Source of the DNA: Raphanus sativus
Taxonomy: Eukaryota > Streptophyta > Magnoliopsida > Brassicales > Brassicaceae
Length of the DNA: 64,000 nt
Assembly: GCF_000801105.2 (NCBI RefSeq)
Contig: NC_079518.1
Location: forward strand, 23,168,800-23,232,799
Direction of reading: 5' to 3'
In this document: one piece after another, positions 1 through 12,309 of the stretch
Numbering within the stretch: the stretch's first letter is position 1
How the letters are laid out: every line of letters begins with the position of its first letter
Program-made: the position numbers and the translations under genes
The notes under the pieces: model-generated
What the model saw: the letters and a program-made list of their open reading frames with translations, nothing else
Told to the model about the DNA's origin: nothing
Database searches by the model: none

Positions 1-27
1 AGGGTTTAGAGTTAAAGGGTAGAGATT

Positions 28-445
28 TGGGATTGAGGTTTAGAAATTTATAAAATAACAAATAAATAGTAAAAATTTGAAAATGAAAAATTTAAAATAG
101 TTTTAAAAGTATTTTTAAATTTCAAAAAGAAAATTTGAAAAAATTCTAAAAACAAAATTTCAAAAAAGTTTATAAAGAGTTCGAATTTGAAAACATATAA
201 TCTGAAACTATAACTTTTTATTTTATTTTTATTTTATTTTTAGTTATATATCTACTGTATAAGAGTCTTTTCTCTTGTTAAATGAAACATTTTGGTCATT
301 TCTTATTTTCTTATGGTGTCTTTTTTGACAAAAAAAAACTTTTTAGACAAAAAAAATTGAATTCTCCGAATTTTAAATATATAAAGCCCGTTCAGAAAAG
401 AAAAAAATCAAAAATATACACACCCAAAACTGTGTAAATAAATGT
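28..445. repeat. Arm 1 of an inverted repeat (partner 5975-6392)
   Basis: This AT-rich stretch reads as the reverse complement of 5975-6392. Shared landmarks include the run around AAGCCCGTTCAGAAAAG (386-402), found inverted near 6024-6040. Both arms are diverged by small indels and substitutions. The two arms sit next to the direct repeat that starts at CGTGCACGACTC, so the same sequence lies beside both copies in opposite orientation. It could be a transposon terminal repeat or a segmental inversion; no coding signal is visible. Confidence 0.7.
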
Positions 446-504
446 AGCATAAAATTTTGAATATATTAAAACTTAAAATTATCTAATTAAATTTCGATGA
501 AAAT

Positions 505-1330
505 AATACCCGTGCACGACTCTAGTGGTATCTTATTTCGTCAACCCATCAAAACAAGGAAGTTTTATTTAGACCAAGAAGTATAACATTAATATTCACT
601 GGAGATTTAATCCCTTTCGTTTCTTTTGTAAACATACATAATATTTTTAAATTAAAAACTAACATGATTGTCTCTACCAAAATATATATACAAAACTACT
701 TTTTCTCTAACTGGACTAAAAGTAAACTAGAAAACGGAGAGATAGAGAAACAGAAAAAGAAAAAGAAAGATGTGTGAGAGAGAGAGATACATCATGGGTG
801 TCGAATAAAAAGAACGAGAGAGAGAGAGAGAGAGGGTGTCGAATAAAAAGAACGAGGGAGAGAGAGACCGAGATTCATCTTTAGAGTGAGAAAGAGACCG
901 AGCACAAAGAGGGAGGATTGAGAAAGATCGAGTGGTAAGAACCATTGAGACCGAGTGGTGAAAGCTATAGAGGTCGAGCGGTAAGAGCTAGCACTCGAGA
1001 GAGATCGAGTGGTGAGAGTCAAAGAGGAGTGGTGAGAGCTAGAGAGGTCGAGTGGTAAGAGTTAGCACCCGTGATTATGGATATATCTTACGTGGTAAGA
1101 GAAACATGCATTCAGTATGTATCCAATATTGTGTACAATATATCTCAATGCAATAATTATATCCATTCTTAAAATTGACCAATGCATAAATAGAACCAAG
1201 TTAAATAAAAATAAATATTATGCACACATATTTATATAACATCGGTTTCATTAATTTAAACTTTTGAAAATGAAACTAAAAATATTCTTAAAATGATTAA
1301 AGAAAGATGAACATGAAAAACAACAATATA
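505..1330 (+). repeat. Direct repeat unit B, copy 1 (with GA-rich minisatellite)
   Basis: From about 511 this matches 6383-6494 plus 9794-10440, interrupted there by an LTR array. It contains a GA-rich degenerate minisatellite (about 780-1075) built from units such as GAGCGGTAAGAGCTAGCACT. The predicted minus-strand reading frames here are low-complexity Leu/Ser products of the CT-rich strand and are not taken as genes. The copy ends where the Helitron begins. Confidence 0.75.
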
Positions 1331-3478
1331 CTAGATTTTGACCCGCACGCCTGTGCGGGTGTATATTTTTATAAAATATGTTGTTTTTCATGTCAATATT
1401 AGAGTTGGGCAAAAAATCCGAATTAAAAAATTGAACCGATCCCGATCCAAAAGAAGTACAAAACCCGAACCGAAGTTGATTAAATATCAAAATTTTGGTA
1501 TTTAGAGAACTGAAACCGAATCCATTCTGAACCGAAGTATTTCAGATACCTGAATGTATTCGAAATATATTTATATACTTATATTTTTTCTGACTTAATG
1601 TATATAAAACATACAGAATATATGTGGTACTTATAAGTTGGTTTAAATAGTTGAAAATATATATAAATATCTAAAATAGTTAAAGTATACTCAAATCACT
1701 AAAAATACTTAACATAACTATTGATTCTCTATCCGAATATTTAACTCAAACCAATTTATATGTTAATTTCAGGTATTCTGATATATGTTATTCAAATGTA
1801 TAAGTACTATATTATTTTGTTTATATATTTTGAGAAATTTAAAGTATATAATGAATTTAAATGGGTTATCCGAATCTGAATAAACCCGCAAAGATGCGAA
1901 TTCACTTCCGAACCAAAATTTAGAAATATCTGAATGGGACTGAAATCTTTGATCACGAAAACCCAAAACCCAAACAGACCTAAACCAAACCCGGATGGGT
2001 ACCCGAACGCCCACCCCTAATTCACAATCTATTTTTTTCCTTTAAAACACACCAAACATATAATTAATAGTATTTTATACGTACTTCATATAAATAATCA
2101 CATGTATTATATTTTCAATAATCAAATATATTGAAAACATTTTTTTTAATAATGGTTATTGGAAAATATTTTAGTAAAAATAACTTTTTGAATATATGTA
2201 TATTTTAAATTAATTTTGATATAAATCAACTTTAAATTATTATTTTGATTTGAAATATGTATATAAAGTTTAAATTTTGTTTTATGATAATTTTAAACAA
2301 ATGATATTTTTAGATTATTAGAATAGCTCATTTTCATATATTTTAAAATTGACACAAATATATAATTTCTCATAATATAATAGATTTCCAATTTTTCTTA
2401 ATAACATAAATTCATTCTTTTCTTAATATAATGCTATCTATGTGTCCAAACAATATTATATCCTTTTTATATCGCTATTCATGTTTCCAAATAAACCTAT
2501 TTTTTAAAAATTGATATTTATGTTTTCAAACAAACCTATTTTTTAAACTGGCATCCAAATTTCCAAACAAACATCTTTTTAAAATTGTTATCTATGTTTC
2601 CAAAATCCTAATTTGTACTTCAATTTTAATAATATAGATTAAAATAGTGAATTCCTATATATTGTTATAAAATCACCGTTTATAATAAAAACTATAGATG
2701 CAGTGGAATCGGCCAATCAGGTCATAAATAGACAACAATTTAATTAATGATTTATTTATGCATATAACAAAATACGTTGTGATTTAAGATTAGCAAAATG
2801 ATTTTCCATATTTTAGTTATTGTCAGATATTGTGCATATCTACTAATATTTTGTTTTGAAATTTAAGGTAATTAACATTTAAAAAGATATTCCATTAACT
2901 ATACTTAATTTTCGATTTTATTAAAAAATATTTTGTATTAATGGCACAAGCTGATAATATTAAGAAGAATTAAGGGTGAATTTTTATTTGTACTTCACTT
3001 GTAATAAAATAGATATTAAACCAAATGTTTAAAAAAAAAATTCTAATTCATGTTACACCGTTATTTGCTAGTGAAGTTCTCATCAATTATATTACTACAT
3101 TTATTTGCTAGTGAAGTTTTAATGTTATTTCAGTTAGATGTCGGCAGCTGATTTAACAATTTTGGTTTACTAATATTAATAAACTAATTTATGCAGAGAC
3201 TGTGATTTTGGCCAACGAAATATGTATACTCTTTACAGTATACTTTGCTTCAAAAAGAAAAAAAAATTGTGTGATTTACAAATATTAGTGGGTGGTTATT
3301 AAAAATAAATGTTAGTGGGTATGCAAAACCTTAATGGGCTTGTAATGCTGTGAAAGATTACGAATAAATTAGGGGATAAATTAGTAAAGTTATGAGTGAA
3401 TACCAGTGGAAAATATTGTAAATATTAAGAAAAAAATAGAGTTAAATTCTAATTACACTTCAGTTTTAATAGTTTAGA
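1331..3478 (-). mobile_element. Non-autonomous Helitron
   Basis: On the minus strand the element starts TCTAAACTATTAAAACTG (3478 inwards) and ends with an 8-bp stem (ACCCGCAC/GTGCGGGT) followed about 10 nt later by CTAG, the Helitron 3' signature. It lies between A (1330) and T (3479), as expected for Helitron insertion. The related copy at 10431-10450 is the uninterrupted site. Two more sequences resembling the 5' terminus occur inside, reading inwards from about 3013 and 2637, but only one 3' end is seen. No Rep/helicase coding is present. The interior has a degenerate tandem run (about 2440-2610) of units containing CCAAACAAACCTATTTTTT. Confidence 0.88.
1404..2024. repeat. Nested interspersed repeat with GTTGGGC/GCCCACCCC ends
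   Basis: The segment inside the Helitron runs from TTAGAGTTGGGC to GCCCACCCCTAA, giving short imperfect inverted ends. It is rich in AACCCGAAC-type sequence. A second element of the same general make-up occurs at 57977-58645. No ORF is credible. Superfamily is not assigned. Confidence 0.45.
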
Positions 3479-3835
3479 TATACCCGGTCAGGCTATATGA
3501 GTTTTGTCCAAAATATATATCAACATTGGAAGATCTTTGTTTTAAGGAAAACTAAATTTAACCCACGTGACCAAATTTTTTATTTGTTCTAAGTATTTAA
3601 TTTATGAGTGATCATATTTTTAATAGTTGGTAAACTATGTTATCTTTCTAATCAGTTTTAGATGTTGAAACAATAAAATGATGTATCATATAACTCATTT
3701 ATCATTTGATAACTTTATGCAAAATGGACCATTTACTATTGTATTTCTTATGAAATATATAACTTAATATGTTTCGGTTTTAAATTTACATTTCAAAGCC
3801 GGTTATGATATGCTGTGTTGTTACTTTTATGTGAG
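3479..3835 (+). repeat. Direct repeat unit C, copy 1
   Basis: Starts TATACCCGGTCAGGCTATATGA and matches 10441-10803. Together with unit B it forms one duplicated block that the Helitron split in this copy. No gene is visible. Confidence 0.75.
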
Positions 3836-4180
3836 TCGCAAATTCCTTTATATACCAAATAGTTCTAATACTTCTAACACTTATAAAAAAAAAAATAATT
3901 ATTTTAAAACTTAAAAGAAAGGAAATCTAAAGTAGAAATAAAGGAAATTTAAATTAGAAATAAAGGAATATAATTTGTATATATTAGGTTATAAATTCCA
4001 TATTACAACTATACTAAATTAGTAACTTAAATTTTAGTTTTCTATAATTAAACATATAGTTAGGTATAATATTAGAGTTTGATTAGTTAACTTTTTGTTT
4101 TTATAATTTTTTTAAATCCACTTTACTGATGATTTTTGTCAGTTAATCTACTATTTCAAAAATGTATTAAAGTAAAGAAA

Positions 4181-4215
<35 letters not shown>

Positions 4216-4968
4216 AATATATATATATATATATATATCTACAATATTAAAGCATAATGTTTGTACTGATCGTAAAATAACATGTTAGAACCATTTAATT
4301 ACTAAATTAATTTTAATTATTTACTTATTTACATCAATCAATCTAATACATAACATGTATGGAAAAATTGACAGAATACCTTTTCTAAAACAAATAAACG
4401 TTCGATGAAGAAAAAAACAAACGTTCATTTAACATCTATGTTTGTTTGTTTTATAAAAGATATTCTGTCAATTTTTTTTTGTAGGTGTTATATATTAGAC
4501 TGATTAATGTAGATGATAAAATAATTCATATGAAGTTATTATTAAAGAATAACTGTTTAAAATACCATAAATTGGTTATCACTTTTCACAGATGCCAACA
4601 TATTTTATCTAATGATTTTGTTTTGTTTGAGTATTTTAATTTAATAATAAAAATAATATCAAATCGAATAAAAGACTAGAGAAAGAAACAGCCAAAACCA
4701 TGTCTCTTTTTTTTGTCTTTGGGCTTTTACTTCATTCGAATATCTTTTTTTTCGTTGGTCATCTTTATGAACTTTTTTACTGTTTTGTTTAACTTCTATT
4801 TAATATAACTAGGATCTATTGAATCAAATAAAAGAATAAAAATAATAAAAACACAAATAATAATAATATAATTAGATTATTTTATTGAAGAGCAAACAAG
4901 ATAATATAATATTTTTAATCAACCTTTTGATCACAAGTTGTATAACAGATGAGCACTTTCTCATTTTT
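3836..4968. other. AT-rich intergenic DNA with a CA/TA microsatellite
   Basis: No coding region is supported. A compound microsatellite (CA)n then (TA)n lies at about 4184-4238. A short inverted similarity flanks 4373-4480 (AAATTGACAGAATACCTTTT against AAAGATATTCTGTCAATTTT), possibly a small foldback or MITE remnant. Confidence 0.5.
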
Positions 4969-5376
4969 TCACATTTTGCAACAACATTCAAGTTTTGGAA
5001 AAGGACCAAGACATGACCCTGCCGAGAAATTTCTTCTTCTACACTCAGCTTCACATTCATCTTCAAAGAAATCTTTTGAACAATATCTTATATTGCAAAA
5101 TGTATATCCACCCCTATAATTGATCACTGCATGAATACAACCAAATTAAAGAAAAATAAAAAATATATGCCTACATATTCATAACATCAATTTCACTAAT
5201 ATAAATTTTCAAAAACGAAACAGTCAAATTATTATTATTAAAAATGAACAAAAGATAGAAGATCAATGAACAATTTACTACATACCTGGTGATGCTAAAG
5301 TATTGGAGTTGGACAACGACGGCGTTGCTAATACCACTACAAGAAAAAACATAACAAATGTTTTTCTGATATTCAT
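4969..5376 (-). CDS. Defensin-like (DEFL) cysteine-rich secreted peptide, two exons
   Basis: Exon 1 is 5376-5286 and exon 2 is 5126-4969, giving an 82-residue product. The intron has GT (GTATGT) and AG (ATGCAG) borders, and the phase-1 join keeps the frame open to a TGA at 4971-4969. Exon 1 encodes a typical signal peptide: Met, basic residues, then a hydrophobic run (FVMFFLVVVLATPSLS). Exon 2 encodes eight cysteines, in the local contexts TFC, RYC, DEC, AEC, GSC and a terminal ECCC. Signal-peptide exon plus Cys-rich exon is the usual architecture of Brassicaceae defensin-like genes, which encode secreted antimicrobial or signalling peptides. The target is unknown. The minus-strand frame over 5066-4872 is an out-of-frame shadow of exon 2. 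Expression and exact subfamily are undetermined. Confidence 0.78.
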
Positions 5377-5974
5377 TTTTTTTGTTTCTGTCAATTTTGT
5401 TGTGGGAAAATGTTGAAATGCTTTATTTATATGATTCTTTGTCAAAATTTGTCTTAAATTTATATAAATATTTCTTATTAAAACAGAATCCTATCTTTGA
5501 CTTTACATATCTTTTGTAGATTTTTAAATTAAATATAGATTTTTTTTTACTTTATAGTTATACCTACCTTAAATCACTGATACTATTTTCTTTGGATTAC
5601 AATATATGTTTTCAAACAACACTATAATTAATATTTTCTAATAATATAAAAAATTAAATCTCATCTTTTTAAAAAAAATAAACAAATTTATTTCAAATTA
5701 TTTCGAAAATCAAATAACTGAAAAATCAAATAAATTTTAAGAACAATGAAAATCAATAGAAATAGTTTCTGAAGGTATTGATACTATAAAAAATTCAATC
5801 AATAAAAAAAATTAAATTAATGGATTATTTATTTATATTTTCTAAAAATTGTTACTATCATTTATTTAAATAACAAAATAATTCAATAATAGCCATTACA
5901 TAATATTTATATAAACACCGTAGCTACATTGAATAATAAATATAATACAAAATAATATTACATTATTTTTATGC
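5377..5974. other. AT-rich upstream region of the defensin-like gene
   Basis: This presumably includes the promoter of the minus-strand defensin-like gene. A TTTATATGA-type AT motif sits about 50 bp upstream of the start (5424-5433), but AT content is too high to call a TATA box with confidence. Nothing else is recognised. Confidence 0.35.
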
Positions 5975-6392
5975 TACATTTCTTTACATAGTTTTGGGTA
6001 TGTATATTTTTGATTTTTTTCTTTTCTGAACGGGCTTTATATATTTAAGATTGGGAAGTTTTCCAAAATAAAATTCTTCAATTTTTTTATCACAAAAAGA
6101 CACCATTAAGAAATGACAAAAATGTTTCATTTAACGGAAAAAACTTTTATACCCTAGATATATAAATATAAATAAATAAAAATTTAAAAATTAAAAGATA
6201 TAGTTTCAGATTATATGTTTTCAAATTCGAACCCTTTATATAATTTTTTGAAATTTTATTTTTAGATTTTTTTCCTCAAAATTTATTTTTGAAATTCTAA
6301 AAGAAATTTTAAAAACTATTTTAAATTTTCATTTTCAAAATTTTAATTTTTATTTGTTATTTTATAAATTTTTAAACTTCAATCCAAAACGT
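5975..6392. repeat. Arm 2 of the inverted repeat (partner 28-445)
   Basis: Reverse complement of the first few hundred bases of the window. Its right edge abuts the CGTGCACGACTC start of direct repeat B copy 2. Confidence 0.7.
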
Positions 6393-6494
6393 GCACGACT
6401 CGATCAACAAGGAAGTTTAATTTAAACCAAGAAGTATAACATTAATATTCACTCGAGATTTAATCCCTTTCGTTTCTTTTGTAAACATACATTA
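6393..6494 (+). repeat. Direct repeat unit B, copy 2, left part
   Basis: Matches about 525-635 of copy 1 (shared AACCAAGAAGTATAACATTA and CCCTTTCGTTTCTTTTGT). It is interrupted after CATTA by the LTR array and resumes at 9789-9794. Confidence 0.75.
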
Positions 6495-7427
6495 TGATGC
6501 GCCCCGGATCGAGCATCGATCTGTTCAGACCAAAGACCCGGTCCAAGATGGTGATCATGTCGACCAACTCGATCCAAACGAGATTTTTCCATCAGATCAT
6601 GACACTACTTTGGAGTTGGATGAGCTAAGTAAGCTAGGTTACACTACTTTGGAGCTGAATGAGCTAAGTGATACTAACTTTGAGCTGAATGAGATAAGTG
6701 ACACTGAAGAAGGAGCTGGTTTAGTAGCTGGGCGAAATGGACTTTTTTCAGCCCAAGTAAAAGTTCATAACAAATTCAATTTGGGTCTGTTTTACACCAA
6801 ATTCGGCAGATGCCTTTGCTGATGGTCTCTTACCCATTTGCATCAAGGAATATCTACAAATGGAGTCTTGACTATGATCCTTGACCAGATCGCATTGGAA
6901 AAGAGTCTTGACTATGACCCTTGACCAGATTGCATTGGAAAAAGAGCCTTGACTATGACCCTTGACCAGATCGCATTGGAAATTGAGTCTTGATTCACTT
7001 TATTATTTTCTAGTCAATCTTTGTATTTTTTAGGTGTGTTTTCCGCATTTACTTTAAGTCTTTCTTTGACTCATTCTAGTATAAATATTTAAACACTTGT
7101 AGTGAAATAATCAATCGATTTTTCTTCTTCTTTGAGTTTATTCTCTTTGTTCTTTGATTAGAACTTTTCTTGTTTCGGTGAGTTTATCTCCGAGTAAACA
7201 TCCTCTAATTTTGTTGGACTTGTGCGTCATATCAAGCAACGATTAGAGAACCTTTCTTTTTTTGGACTTGTGCGTCACATCAAGAAACAATCAAAATCTG
7301 GTAGTATCAAGAGACTTTCCGCACCTCTTGTGTCACCGTTCCAACCATCATTTCTCATTCAATCTGTCTGAGTCCATATCCAAAATCCGGCTGAGTGATC
7401 CTTTCCTAATCTAGGACGTATAAAGGA

Positions 7428-8194
7428 TGATGCGACCCAGAATCAGCATCTATGTCTCAACGAGGAGTTTAAGGTATGAACCAGCTAGGCAACTGATCAT
7501 AGCTTGGCTTAATTGGCATTTTATGGGCCTTATCGGTTTGATCCACTAAGTTCTAGACCGAGAGAAGCTAATGGGCTTGATGCAGAACGTGTAGGCCTTA
7601 TGCTCAATAAGAAATCAATGTTTGGATTTGTCAAGAAGAGCCAAACAAGAAAATACAAGTCAAAGTCGAATAATATATCAATCTGACGGCAATTCAGAGA
7701 CAGTCGACCACGGAAAATGACACAACCAGCCGAAGAGTCATTCAACACAAAATTGTCCAACTCTTGGTCAAGTCAAGGAGATTTGTTACTTGTCAAAAGA
7801 CATAGTCCAAATTTCAATTTCCATAAAAAGTCAAGTCTTTGTTGTTAGTTTATTAAGCTTCTTATTTTCAGCACAATCATTCTTGATTTCTACAATATGT
7901 AAACCTATAAAAGGGCCCAAGTAGTCATGAATAAAATCATTCAACATTTTTAATCAAAACCTTTTTTTATTCTTGTTGAATCTTTTGTTCTTAATTGGAC
8001 ATCATAGCTTCTAAGTTGTCGGAGTGAGTCATATCTTCGGGCTTAGAACTTCGGTAGTATCAAGAGACTTTCCGCACCTCTTGTGTCACCATTCGATCCA
8101 CGTATCTTGAGCGTTTGTGCTTTCTAGCTCATTCGGTGCAAGCCTTATCCCATCCACCAACCTTAGAGTGATCATTATAATGTAGGGCGTATCA
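7428..8194 (+). repeat. LTR 1 of the inner element
   Basis: Begins TGATGCGACCC and ends GGGCGTATCA. It is followed by CGGTATCGGCGCCAC, which resembles the TGGCGCC-type primer-binding sites of plant Ty3 elements. Partner LTR is 9023-9788. Confidence 0.85.
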
Positions 8195-9022
8195 TGCGGT
8201 ATCGGCGCCACTATGAGGTTCGGAGTTCTTCACAGCCAGCCATTCGTAACTGTTCATCTTATAGGAGATCAACTGTATCTTTTAGACTACTGATCTACCA
8301 TGAAGAGAACGCAGTGTGCAAAGCACAAGTAGAAAAGTTGTGAGAATGGAGGTACAACAAATGCACAGCCGAGATGATAGCACAATATGAGCGTGACCAA
8401 GAGAAGGAAGCCAATAATTCACGACCTGAAGAGACAAATGGAAGAAAATACTCAGCAAAGAAGAGACTCCATCGACCAGAACTGAAGAGGAGAGGAATAA
8501 AGGCTTGGAAAGATGGCTGGAGAGTTTCAATGCTAAGATCCATCAAAGGATCATAAACCCACGTCCATCTCCAGTTTTAGAAGAAGATCAGGAGGCCAAA
8601 GATATCGAACCGGAGCCTTCAAATTTTTATGTCTGAGCAGAATATATGGACGATAAGCTGCATCAAGAGGAAGATCTGGGTCCAATATTTGATGAGGAGG
8701 TAGAAACAGAGGCTGTAAGCGTTCTCCTGGCTGTCAAAAAAGTGGCTAAAGATGTGGTTGATCGTGGACCAGAAGCTGATCATGGGAAAAATCTCACAAC
8801 CGCTTAAGCTTCAAGTGATATTCTCGGTTCTTTATTCAAGTGCCAAACTAGTTCAGCCATTTGTTTGCAAGGAGAAGGTCTACAACACTTCATCTTTGAA
8901 CCTGGAATAGGGGTGTGTGCACACAAGAACACTAGAAACACCTTGTCTGAGCAAAACCATGTCGATTAATTCATCCTAGAAGGTCTGGATTTGAGAACAA
9001 ATATTTTTAACGAAGGAGGGGA
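8195..9022 (+). pseudogene. Degenerate internal region of a gag-only LTR element
   Basis: Reading frames are broken, but the 3' part (8880-9020) parallels the end of the gag-like ORF at 41940-42107: the order is a Gly-rich Phe-Glu/Asp-Pro-Gly block, then LDLRTN, then the purine tract. The tract AACGAAGGAGGGGA (9010-9022) directly precedes the 3' LTR and serves as polypurine tract. No protease, reverse transcriptase or integrase is visible, so mobility would need proteins from another element. Confidence 0.6.
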
Positions 9023-9788
9023 TGACGCGACCCAGATCAGCATCTATGTCTCAACGAGGAGCTTAAGGTACGAACCAGCTAGGCAACTGATCATAGCTTG
9101 GCTTAATGGGCATTTTATGGGCCTTATCGGTTTGATCCACGAAGTTCTAGACCGAGAGAAGCTAATTGGCATGATTCAGAACGTGTAGGCCTTATGCTCA
9201 ATAAGAAATCAGTGTTTGGATTTCTCCAAGAAGGGCCAAATAAGAAAATACAAGTTAAGGTCGAATAATATATCAATCTGACGGTAATTCAGAGACCCTC
9301 GACCATGGAAAAGGACACAACCAGCCGAAGAGTCATTTAACACAAAATTGTCCAACTCTTGGTCAAGGCAAGGAGATTTGTTTCTTGTCAAAAGATATAG
9401 TCCACATTTCGATTTCCATAAAAAGTCAAGTCTTTGTTGTTAGTTTTGAAGCTTCTTATTTTCAGCACAATCATTCTTGATTTCTACAATATGTAAACCT
9501 ATAAAGAGACATAAGTAGCCATGAATAAAATCATTCAACATTTTTAATCAAAAACCTTTCTTTTTATTCTTGTTGAATCATTTGTTCTTAATCAGACAAC
9601 GTAGCTTCTAAGTTGTCGGAGTGAGTCATATCTTCGGGCTTAGGAGTTAGGTAGTATCAAGAGACTTTCCACACCTCTTGTATCACCATTCGATCCCGTT
9701 CCTTGATCGTTTATGATTTCTAGCGCATTCGGTGCAAGGAATTTCCATCACCTTCCTTAGAGTGCTCCTTCTAATTTAGGGCGTATCA
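9023..9788 (+). repeat. LTR 2 of the inner element
   Basis: Begins TGACGCGACCC and ends GGGCGTATCA. Its right flank CACTA pairs with CATTA at 6490-6494 rather than with the AAGGA left of LTR 1, so the whole array behaves as a single insertion. Confidence 0.85.
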
Positions 9789-9793
9789 CACTA

Positions 9794-10440
<647 letters not shown>

Positions 10441-10803
10441 TATACCCGGTCAGGCTATATGAATTTTTCCCAAAATATATATATACCAACATTGGAAGAT
10501 CTTTGTTTTAAGGAAAACTAAATTTAACCCGGGCGACCAAACAATTTTTTTTGTTTATTCTAAGTATTTAATTTATGAGTGATCATATTTTTAATTGTTG
10601 GTAAACTATGTTATCTTTATAATCAGTTTTAGATGTTGAAAACAATAAAATGATGTATTATATAACTCATTTATCATTTGATAACTTTATGCAAAATGGA
10701 CCATATACTATTGTATTTCTTATGAAATATATAACTTAGTATGATTCGGTTTTAAATACAAATTTTAAAGCTGGTTATGATATGCTGTGTTTTTGCTTTT
10801 ATA
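10441..10803 (+). repeat. Direct repeat unit C, copy 2
   Basis: Matches 3479-3835, up to TATGCTGTGT and the following T-rich bases. No gene is visible. Confidence 0.75.
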
Positions 10804-10945
10804 TGATCACATGTACACCGGTTTATGTTAGCATGTTATCCATGGTTTCTTGTCCACATCTAATTCTTCTTAATTAGCTGTAACATCACTAGAACCAATT
10901 TTCTTCATGCAATTTTCTTCGATTTTGTCATCATGCAATGATTAA
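10804..10945. other. Left flank of the solo LTR, carrying TGTACAC/GTCCA motifs
   Basis: Contains TCACATGTACACCGG and GTTAGCATGTTATCCATGG, which recur almost identically at 51053-51115 on the other side of the solo LTR. The TGTACAC and GTCCACAT words also recur throughout the MULE at 13-23.6 kb, so this may be a remnant of a related element. It ends with the target duplication ATTAA. Confidence 0.5.
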
Positions 10946-11335
10946 TGTTGGGGTCAAAAACGGTCACAACGAAATTAACGTTCGAAAAAGATAATTCCCG
11001 TAAAAATTACTTAAACTAATTTTTACGATAAAATTCTTGAATAGATTTGTCCGCAACGTCGAAACAAGCTCCAATGGTTCGTATTGACGACAAAGTTAGT
11101 ATCAAATCATTCGTAAAAATTGTCGACGGTGTCTTTGCAAAAGGTATCCAAGCATTCAAATCTCTACGAAGAACTTTTCGACAAGATCATGTTCTTGTCG
11201 TAAAAGTGAAGCTTGAATACTCGGACAACGGGTTCTCGAAACAAATACTTCAATCCGCGGAACAAGCTCGCTCAATACAGAGCTCGCTCAATACCGAGAG
11301 CTCGCTCAATACAAGCTCACTCGCTACAAGCTCAC

Positions 11336-11540
11336 TCGCTATAGGGAGTGAGCTACAGAAAAGCTGGATCGCTATAGGGAGTGAGCTACGGAAAAGCTGG
11401 GTCGCTATAGGGATTGAACTACAGGAAAAGCTGGGTCGCTATAGGGAGTGAGCTACGGAAAAGCTGGGTCGCTATAGGGAGTGAGCTACGGAAAAGCTGG
11501 GTTGCTATAGGGAGTGAGCTACAGGAAAAGCTCGGTCGCT
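11336..11540 (+). repeat. 33-34-bp tandem repeat in the solo LTR (about six copies)
   Basis: Six consecutive units of the form GCTATAGGGAGTGAGCTACG plus GAAAAGCTGGGTC, differing by single substitutions and one-base indels. The array runs into GCTATAGCGACCGAGC, the palindrome that is itself repeated at 49917-50035. Confidence 0.85.
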
Positions 11541-12309
11541 ATAGCGACCGAGCTCACCAGACCCGTCTCGGCGAGGGCTTCGATTTGATATTTTAATCGT
11601 TTTCTGGGTCCTCACGGTTTGAGAGAACGACCTCTTTGAAGTTCTAAGGCAGATTTCTTAAAATCTTGTTTTAAGACAACAATTCTTTAAAACAACGATT
11701 TCTTAATCAACGATTTCTTAATCAACGACTTAAGACATCAACGATTTCTTAATCAACAACCTAGGAAATCAACGATTTCTTAATCAACGACTTAAGAAAT
11801 CAACGATTTAGGAAAGTAACGATTTCTTAAATCAAACGGAACTTTGTTATCAAAGGGCCAAACCTCCGCAAACAAGCATCCTAAGAGAATCGTAGCTTCG
11901 CGATGGGTTCAAACTCTTGGATAACAGACCTCGGTCCACGGCACAAACCCGATCGCGTTGGCAATCGGGTCACGAACGAGAGCTCAGTTGCTATAGCGAT
12001 TGGATCACGAGAACACGCTCGGTCGCTATAGCTGATACACTAAAAATGAATCCTTGCTACTGCCAAGTTAACAGTTGCAATTGTAGTACTTGAGATTCAA
12101 ATCCAGAGGACCAGTCTACACTCTAGTTCTATAGGTTCCGAAATCAAGCTAAAACGAAGATATGGATTTGGTTATAAAGTGACAATAGTAAAAGAGCAAA
12201 TTAACACGAGATTGATTCAATTAAACAAGAGCTAGCCTAGGGTATTTCATTGGGTGTTGAATTGGAGCCAAACAATTATTCAAGCGCGATGAAGCGCAAT
12301 TATTTTTTA

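Larger units (their letters stand above)
6495..9788 (+). mobile_element. Composite LTR-retrotransposon array (diverged LTR, then LTR-internal-LTR)
   Basis: The block is bounded by CATTA (6490-6494) and CACTA (9789-9793), a 5-bp target duplication with one change; copy 1 keeps the empty site. Inside are a diverged LTR (6495 to about 7422, TGATGCGCCC...GACGTATA), a full LTR (7428-8194, TGATGCGACC...GGGCGTATCA), an 828-bp internal region and a second LTR (9023-9788). The two inner LTRs are similar throughout. The first shares the GGTAGTATCAAGAGACTTTC block and the end motif with them. No pol is present. The internal region and 3' end resemble those of the gag-only element at 39932-42893. Confidence 0.8.

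Noticed and set aside
727..1022. Minus-strand Ser/Leu-rich frames
   Set aside because: They arise from the GA-rich minisatellite; no domain or gene structure.
4872..5066. 64-residue minus-strand ORF
   Set aside because: Out-of-frame shadow of defensin-like exon 2.
4969..5376. Self-incompatibility SCR/SP11 identity for the cysteine-rich gene
   Set aside because: It has eight cysteines and a signal peptide, but the terminal CCC spacing is unlike SCR, and no S-receptor kinase is nearby.
11047..11596. Plus-strand ORFs in the 11-kb region
   Set aside because: They follow the 33-bp tandem repeat inside the solo LTR.
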